A DNA stretch of 64,000 bases from Notospermus geniculatus (lineage: Eukaryota > Nemertea > Pilidiophora > Heteronemertea > Lineidae). The stretch lies in assembly GCA_002633025.1 (NCBI GenBank), contig NMRB01000125.1:28303-92302 (forward strand), written 5' to 3'. The translations under genes and the position numbers were made by a program. This document shows positions 59,101-64,000 of the stretch, one piece after another. The notes under the pieces are model-generated. The model ran no database searches. It was not told where the DNA came from and was given only the letters and a program-made list of their open reading frames with translations. How positions within the stretch are numbered: position 1 is the first letter of the stretch; each line of letters begins with the position of its first letter.

Positions 59101-62100
59101 CTTCTTTCTTGCTGGAACCAACCAGTTGGACATCTTGCCTCCCAGCAGGATTTTGTTATGACCATTTCCTTACAACTAGTTATTCAGTGGCATTGGAGCC
59201 GATTTGCACCCTCAAAGACAGAAACGTTTTAGGGAAAGAACCATTTCAATGTTACCCTTCTTCTGCCGCTGTGATCTGATCTGTTAGTCTTGTCATTACA
59301 GGAGTTCCTTGTGGCTGCTGGTGTCCGAGGTGCCACATTACAACACAGATTTACCCCGTCTGATAAAAGCTGGTTGAGTCAGGTAGGTTCCACAGGATAA
59401 CTTCATGGCTTTTCTGATCTGAATATTAGAAGGATGTTGAANCACAGGTCTGACGACAGGCATTTCGAGAGCTGTGACAGATTCTAAAAGGAACTAGCCC
59501 AGCGTAGCTATCCAGGCCGTCAGGCCTCTAGTCTGGAGCATGGAATACCCTGGAATTTAATTTAACTTTTTATGCAGTAACCATAATCTCCTCTCTGTCC
59601 TCTCAGGTGCTAGATTTCCTAGATGTGAAAGATTACCCCATCCTCGGTTACACAATGCCAAAGGTGGTGACAGTCCTTCATGCTCACTTCTGGAGCTGTG
59701 CAATTGATTACAGGTACTGCACGCGAACTATTTAACCTTTAAGCTGAACCAAATCCATCTGAGTGATCTTGGAAGATAGTCCGTTAGGCCTATAGGTCCT
59801 GTTGCATTCCACTGGTATTCAGTTCCAGTTTGGACCAGTGGCTTCGATTTTCACCCTCCGAGACAGGAATCCACTTCAATCCATCACACATGCACCCCTG
59901 GTCCGACTCTTGTGCTTGTTGTCCCTGCATAGATGGTTGGGGGTCTTACCTTGCCCAGCAAAGACTGGATGGGATATTTCCATTCTATAAAATAATCCTA
60001 GTGTTACGACCTTTACTTAGTTGGCACACTTTGTTTCAGGCCACTCTACATTCCCCTGCGGTCCATGGTAACAGTGGAACACTTCAGTATATCAAGCAAC
60101 ATCATCGCTGCATCAGATACATCACTTCTGCGATTCATCGTTGATGATGCGTCATTATACCTCTCTGAAAAAGTGTCAAATGGTGTTGACTTGAAGAAAA
60201 GTAAGTGAATTGGGACATTTCTTTTTCATTGACTTCCAAATGATAGCAATTCCAATATCAAGGTGGCATGTCTGTAAAATCAATGTTTGGGTTGATAACT
60301 CTTGTACAAGGAACAGAATTGAAATCGACATACGCCTAAATCTGAAATTGACATAAATTTGGAGACTGAATTTCATAACTCAAGCAAGAAATATCCGTCC
60401 TCTACTCTAGAGTTGCAACATTCGTTTTCAGATTATGTGTGTGTGATGGATGTTGGACTTTTCGAACTTTCACTCATCACCAGCGATGGCAAGGACCTGG
60501 TAAGGATTCTTGCAAATTATGAAATTATCGGTAACGGTGCTGGCTGGATCTCTGTGAGCACTTCTCTATAAATATGACGTTGAAATGCTAGTTGTATATT
60601 TTACCAGTTTAAAGATGTATTCCCCCTATCTATTTTCAGAAATACCCGAAGATTGACCTGAAGGCATCCAACAACATCATCCATATACGAACATGTGCTG
60701 ATAGTTGTCGTGCTTTACAGCAGCTCGTCCAATACATAGCCAGTGACAGCGATCTAGTACCAAATGATGACACCAGTGAAACTAGGTCGATGGCTTCAGA
60801 AGTGGTATGACACATTTAGGAGACTTTAGTGAGAGCGAACTGCAAGTTTTTTGGCCCAAGGGCCTTTGACCCTTTCCATGCCAATGCTGGCACACCAGAT
60901 CTGTCCAGTATTTGCCAATGCTGCTCAGACTACAGCACTGTTTATAAACTTACCAACCGATGGTAGAACTGTTTGCTCATAAAAGCTACTCACAAGTTAC
61001 GAAGCATAGATGGTGTTAGAGAACTGAATTTTGTGCCCCAAGCATCCTTAATAGTCCATGTACTTAGTGTTCTTGAACTGTAAAATTGAAGCTACAGTAT
61101 ACTTTGTTTTTCCACAGCCTTCATCCTCGAGACCTCCAGACAGCTTACACTCCATCCCAATGACGGAGTCCAAGATGGAAGAGGTTCACGACATGATGGC
61201 AGACGCCATGAGGGAGTCGTCTGGATCGTCAAGTCCAGAATCACAAGGTAAACAGAGGTCATCAAACTTATTTGTTTCAAGTTCCTGGCCAGTTTGACAA
61301 CTGTACTATATTTGTAAATAAGTACTAAAAATTTAAAGAAATAAACTTTTTTACAACGTATGGTTTGCAGTGATGCAGTGGTTGAGGATCGGACTTGTGA
61401 CAGAGAGGCCATGGGTTCGAATCTCAGCTCTCAACTGGTCTGAAAGGAACAAGTGATGCATTGAATGAGGTGCTCCTTGATTTCCCCAGAACGGTTTCTA
61501 GAGAGACTGCTTTACAGTTGAATGTGCTGTCAAAAAGCCTCTCATTATTGCCCGTTTCTTGATCTTAACATCGTTTTTCTCCCAGAAGAAAAGGCAAGGC
61601 AAACAAGAGATTCGGTCACTGAGATCTTCTTCTTTCCTGATGACTGTCCCGGCCCCACGACTGCTTCACCTCGCCATGTGAATGTCGTGATGGAAAACAG
61701 CCACGAATCGGTATCGAGTAGTACGGTGACCAATGACACAGATGATGATGAAGAGTTCTGTATTATTGATGACCCAGGACTTGGAATTGTTGTGAGTACA
61801 GAGTATTGTGAGACTTGAGATCTTCGCCAGCTAAATACCCATACACATGCAGTAATGCCATCTTTCCAGGTTATGTTACACATTCATGTGCAAATGCATA
61901 GTAACATGTAGGCCCTATATGATCAGTGAATGCACAAGCACATGCGCTGATGTTACATGTAGGCCTATCCTTTCCCCAGTACATGCCCCGTACACATCAG
62001 CCTTCATGTGCACAGATGCTGTCTGTACCAGCTGGGTACACCTTGGCATCTGGGTGAACCGAGGCAGACCTGTCAACTGAATTAACACCCAGGAACACTG

Positions 62101-63804
62101 AACCACTAATCAGAGAGACCTAACTGATGAATGACACCATCACCAACAGCTCAATTCCTTCACTCTGTATATTTTTACCCTCATAATCATATATTTCTAG
62201 CCTCGTGATGGCGAACCATCCATCCGTGCCCTCATCGATGAACCACTTGTCATCAAGGACAATCACTTTGCTCTACCCCTGGGAAAAACGGACCAACTCA
62301 AGGCACCAGAATCTTTCCCTGCTGCTGTCTACAGATACACCTTGAAGGAAATGTCACTGGTCTGGCATATGTATGGAGGGTCAGACTTCGCCCCTGGTAG
62401 TCAGGAGAAAAAAGGTAAATTGTCTTCTTCACTCCCATCTTCGTCATCTTAGGTTCTGGCAGCGCCAGAATTCATTGGTACTTTCTTTCATGTTTTTTGT
62501 AAAATTTTCTTAACAAATTGTGTGACGGATTGATCCTTTGCTTGCTTTTCCTACAGAGAAAAAGATAGCAATGTATGGTACCAGAGTGTCATATGGAAAG
62601 GCAACCAAGGAGCAGAAGTCCCCTAAGATTCCGTGGCAGCATCGAGGAGGGCCTGGAAGGGACCAGAAAGTATTAATGGAACTACAGATGAACAAGGTAA
62701 GTTAACGTCGATGCCTCACGTGAGTTTTGTGATGTGAGTTGGCTCTCTATGGGCAATTCACCATTGTTGGTTTCCCTACGACTTATGTCGATTTCAATAT
62801 TTCCTTGTTTGCAGGTGCGCTTACAACATGAAGTGTACCCAGAAACGACGGAGCAGGCATCGCGGCAAATCTTCCTAGTGCATGAGATTGAAATACGAGA
62901 TCGCCTGGCTACTTCTCAGATCAATAAGTTCCTCTACCACTACACATCAGAGTCAATGCCGAAACAGTCCCATGCCCACATGGTAAGCCTTAAGAAAGGA
63001 AAGCAGTAAGACCTACCGGTACTTGTACAGTCCCAAAGGTGCCTCTATGCCAGGTTCCACCGTATTCTGCAAAATTGCATTTTTCTTAATATTTCACATA
63101 ATTTGGACGGTCTTTACACAGTGGAATCCAATGTACTATTCAAGGAATTCTTCTTTTGATCTTTAGGTGATGGCAAAAGCATTACACACGCGAACCGATC
63201 TGAATTTTCCCAGCCAGAAGGAGTGTTCAATGAAGGTGTCCCTTCTTCCGCTCAGATTGAACATTGATCAGGTGAGATAGAATCTGAGTGTCATTCGCTT
63301 GGAAGTCTTCGTAGAATTATTTTGTGAAACCTCTTGGAAAAGGATGGCCATCAGTTTAGTCTACCAAAAAACTGGGCCCAGTTATGGCCCAGTTCGCCAC
63401 CAGTACCAACATTTCTCATACAAAATGTGCCCATTTCATATTCCACCTTCACCCATTTTGCCCATCCCTGGCATTGGTTTATGCTTGACTGTTAGAGTTC
63501 ATTCTTTCTTTCAGGATTCTCTCTTCTTCCTGAAAAACTTCTTCACAGAGATATCAGGCGGGGAGAGAAAGTCACAACCAAATCTGTCCACCTCTGCACC
63601 GACTGAGATCTCCTCCAGCCCCGCCAAGCCTTCTTCTCTCCCTCCAGTCATGAGCCTAGGGAGCTCGAGCCCCGAGCAGATGCGGGCTGACCCTCAGCGG
63701 ATGTTGATTGTGTTCGATGAGTTGGCTGAAGCAGCAGAAGATAAGGAGGCTGAACTGGATGAAGAGGGTGGGAGCAGCTCACCTCTGCCGCCGGTATTTT
63801 TCAA
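55816..63804 (+). CDS. ATG2: autophagy-related protein 2 (ATG2), central part, 18 exons
   Basis: ATG2 is a rod-shaped lipid-transfer protein that moves phospholipids from the ER to the growing phagophore and also acts at lipid droplets. Eighteen exons (2,915 coding bases, about 971 codons) are joined by GT-AG introns with matching phases: 55816-56109, 56418-56521, 56770-56927, 57184-57350, 57562-57712, 57979-58184, 59302-59382, 59607-59713, 60040-60200, 60432-60499, 60640-60804, 61118-61247, 61586-61791, 62201-62414, 62557-62696, 62815-62982, 63167-63271, 63515-63804. Diagnostic segments include TTPQAKLNVR, DLLMWEPQAPSP, YRPLYIPLRS, HIRTCADSC, EIRDRLATSQINKFLY and LRLNIDQDSLFFLK. Vertebrate ATG2A/B are about 1,940-2,080 residues. 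Here about 600 N-terminal residues (with the chorein-like bridge entrance) and the last 330 or so are not seen, and a stretch of about 130 is missing at the n at 56763. An invertebrate gene would be co-orthologous to ATG2A and ATG2B. Confidence 0.95.
56418..56521 (+). CDS. ATG2: ATG2 visible exon 2
   Basis: Acceptor CTCTTTCAG, donor GTAGGA, ends after two bases of an Arg codon. It encodes VDIHVTTPQAKLNVR. In other ATG2 proteins this is followed by a FPIPDLR-type segment, which is not present in the next visible exon. Confidence 0.92.
56763..56763. other. single n inside ATG2, probable gap with lost exon(s)
   Basis: It lies 7 bases before the first base of the next exon, within its acceptor tract and right after an AAGATGGC..GCCACCATCTT palindrome. 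The conserved ATG2 segment between AKLNVR and INGDLLMWEP (about 130 residues in vertebrates) is absent here. Confidence 0.75.
56770..56927 (+). CDS. ATG2: ATG2 visible exon 3
   Basis: Acceptor CTTTAG follows the n by a few bases. The exon enters by completing a two-base codon and leaves in phase 1 at GTCAGT. It encodes INGDLLMWEPQAPSP, a well-conserved ATG2 motif, then YSMPAPLGLDAYLDYG. Confidence 0.9.
57040..57140 (+). repeat. GT-rich minisatellite in an ATG2 intron
   Basis: Four imperfect units of TGTATTTRTGTGGGTGYNCA within the intron between visible exons 3 and 4. Confidence 0.75.
57184..57350 (+). CDS. ATG2: ATG2 visible exon 4
   Basis: Acceptor TTATTGCAG, donor GTGGGT, enters in phase 1 and leaves in phase 0. 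It encodes an acidic SSSDSEESSGQFYTIHDQ segment followed by a basic linker (KERQKRNKRQ) and KICVTLGVGQGKLTAYMPIK, a beta-strand-rich part of the lipid-transfer rod. Confidence 0.93.
57562..57712 (+). CDS. ATG2: ATG2 visible exon 5
   Basis: Acceptor CATTTTCAG, donor GTAAGT, leaves in phase 1. It encodes GEFVMEVNDGELFCVVGHNG and DLQYLCVHANKAQIFHAG, matching the G-E-F-x-L-E-x-N-x-G-x-L-F-C-V segment of animal ATG2. Confidence 0.93.
57979..58184 (+). CDS. ATG2: ATG2 visible exon 6
   Basis: Acceptor GTTTTTCAG, donor GTGAGA, leaves in phase 0. It encodes HTDLHPTLYRSEPG and GCGGDSLDMVTVAVKI, the latter close to the GGDSLNMLSVAVKI motif of vertebrate ATG2B. Confidence 0.94.
58900..59085 (+). repeat. 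49-bp minisatellite in an ATG2 intron, 3.8 units
   Basis: TTACGCTCTCAGGACCTTGG, GTTCTGCTGATATCCTTATG, CTCTCAGGG form the unit, repeated almost exactly between visible exons 6 and 7. Confidence 0.92.
59302..59382 (+). CDS. ATG2: ATG2 visible exon 7
   Basis: A short 27-codon exon, acceptor CATTACAG, donor GTAGGT, phase 0. It encodes EFLVAAGVRGATLQHRFTPS, nearly the same as the EFLIAVGLKGATLQHR segment of ATG2B. Confidence 0.94.
59442..59442. other. single n in an ATG2 intron
   Basis: Undetermined base between visible exons 7 and 8. The coding sequence continues without loss across this intron, so a gap here would be intronic only. Confidence 0.6.
59607..59713 (+). CDS. ATG2: ATG2 visible exon 8
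   Basis: Acceptor CCTCTCAG, donor GTACTG, leaves after two bases of an Arg codon. It encodes VLDFLDVKDYPILGY and FWSCAIDYR. Confidence 0.93.
60040..60200 (+). CDS. ATG2: ATG2 visible exon 9
   Basis: Acceptor TTGTTTCAG, donor GTAAGT, leaves in phase 1. It completes YRPLYIPLRSMVTVEHFSIS, one of the best conserved ATG2 stretches, then LRFIVDDASLYLSEK. Confidence 0.95.
60432..60499 (+). CDS. ATG2: ATG2 visible exon 10
   Basis: Acceptor CGTTTTCAG, donor GTAAGG, leaves in phase 0. It encodes NYVCVMDVGLFELSLITSDG, matching the DYVRVMDMGLLEL segment. Confidence 0.93.
60640..60804 (+). CDS. ATG2: ATG2 visible exon 11
   Basis: Acceptor CTATTTTCAG, donor taken as GTATGA (a GT two bases earlier would shift the frame). 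It encodes IHIRTCADSCRALQQLVQYI, a near-invariant ATG2 segment, then an acidic linker. Confidence 0.92.
61118..61247 (+). CDS. ATG2: ATG2 visible exon 12
   Basis: Acceptor TTTTTCCACAG, donor GTAAAC, leaves in phase 1. It encodes a Ser/Pro-rich linker and MEEVHDMMADAMRES, similar to the LRDLMSDAMEE helix of ATG2B. Confidence 0.88.
61368..61440 (+). repeat. tRNA-derived SINE head in an ATG2 intron
   Basis: GCAGTGGTTGAGGATCGGAC gives an A-box-like start, and GGGTTCGAATCTC a B box (GGTTCGAATC at 61414-61423), about 40 bases apart. No complete tRNA fold is seen. It lies between visible exons 12 and 13 in the sense orientation. Confidence 0.6.
61586..61791 (+). CDS. ATG2: ATG2 visible exon 13, with LIR motif
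   Basis: Acceptor TTTTCTCCCAG, donor GTGAGT, leaves in phase 0. It encodes EIFFFPDD, a Ser/Thr-rich linker and then DDDEEFCIIDDPG. F-C-I-I (61756-61767), preceded by five acidic residues, matches the LC3/GABARAP-interacting motif known at the same place in human ATG2A/B (F-C-I-L). Confidence 0.92.
62201..62414 (+). CDS. ATG2: ATG2 visible exon 14, with WIPI-binding segment
   Basis: Acceptor ATATTTCTAG, donor GTAAAT, leaves in phase 1. It encodes IRALIDEPLVIKDNHFALPL, then YRYTLKEMSLVWHMYGGSDF. H-F (62264-62269) occupies the position of the aromatic Y/HF motif reported to bind WDR45/WIPI4; the following Ser of human ATG2 is Ala here. WIPI binding is inferred, not shown. Confidence 0.94.
62557..62696 (+). 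CDS. ATG2: ATG2 visible exon 15
   Basis: Acceptor TTTTCCTACAG, donor GTAAGT, leaves in phase 0. It encodes a basic linker and GGPGRDQKVLMELQMNK, equivalent to the GGKGRNHDFLMEIQLSK segment. The linker is shorter than in vertebrates. Confidence 0.92.
62815..62982 (+). CDS. ATG2: ATG2 visible exon 16
   Basis: Acceptor CTTGTTTGCAG, donor GTAAGC, phase 0. It encodes VRLQHEVYP and EIRDRLATSQINKFLYHY, the hallmark motif of the conserved C-terminal half of ATG2. Confidence 0.96.
63167..63271 (+). CDS. ATG2: ATG2 visible exon 17
   Basis: Acceptor TGATCTTTAG, donor GTGAGA, phase 0 (35 codons). It encodes VMAKALHTRTDL and ECSMKVSLLPLRLNIDQ, matching CCLRVSLMPLRLNIDQ of ATG2B. Confidence 0.95.
63515..63804 (+). 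CDS. ATG2: ATG2 visible exon 18
   Basis: Acceptor CTTTCTTTCAG, donor GTAAGT after two bases of a codon. It encodes DSLFFLKNFFTEIS, a low-complexity Ser/Pro linker, an acidic helix and PPVFF. The next exon, expected to begin with an EFRF-type segment, lies beyond the right edge. Confidence 0.93.
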
Positions 63805-64000
63805 GTAAGTTCCATGTTGACTGCTTCACTACCGGTATGTTTAATACAAATTTGGTTTTTAGTGTGGGTAGACATTTTGTGCGCCTTGCAACTCTCAACT
63901 TGCATCTTAGATGTATACCCTGAAAGGAAGCCCGTACATAAGGGGTGGTTCAACATGTTCACAAGTCTACAGAGAGTAGACTTTTTTATGCCCCCCTCCC
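63805..64000 (+). other. ATG2 intron, continues past window
   Basis: Begins with the GTAAGT donor. No further exon is visible before position 64000, so the C-terminal part of ATG2 is outside the window. Confidence 0.8.

Noticed and set aside
61368-61440. tRNA gene
   Set aside because: B box is good but acceptor and anticodon stems do not pair, so a SINE head is more likely.

Overview
This window is nuclear DNA from an animal, most likely a marine invertebrate. It holds a spliced gene with GT-AG introns, a metazoan-type LRR/fibronectin-III receptor, tRNA-derived SINE-like repeats, many short inverted-repeat transposons and several minisatellites. The palindromes TACATGTA and TAGGCCTA recur throughout. 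I cannot name the phylum from sequence alone. Two genes can be supported. The rest is intergenic or intronic DNA shaped by repeats. No bacterial, organellar, CRISPR or rRNA features are visible.

Layout. 1-12.3 kb: no recognisable gene; scattered palindromes and small inverted-repeat elements. 12.36-20.07 kb: a segment of about 3.5 kb present twice (12362-15855 and 16205-20065), with a single n (16204) between the copies. The copies differ by at least three clean insertions of MITE-like elements. 22.99-24.33 kb: a second near-identical duplication (22988-23659 and 23661-24331), again separated by one n. Both look like unmerged haplotypes or contig ends. 24.67-27.27 kb, minus strand: one uninterrupted reading frame of 867 codons for a single-pass LRR-FN3 membrane protein. 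28.6-54.3 kb: repeats, including about ten inverted-repeat elements, three SINE-like copies, four larger minisatellites and a 1,061-bp solo-LTR-like insertion (52899-53959) whose removal restores a minisatellite unit. 55.8-63.8 kb, plus strand: 18 exons covering the middle of autophagy protein ATG2. The gene runs off the right edge.

The two genes are divergently oriented, about 28.5 kb apart, and have no evident functional link. The ATG2 exons are in phase from one to the next and keep the LC3/GABARAP-interacting motif and the adjacent aromatic HF motif of the WIPI-binding segment. About 600 N-terminal residues were not found upstream. A conserved stretch of roughly 130 residues appears to be missing exactly where a single n (56763) interrupts an intron, so single n characters here probably stand for real assembly gaps.
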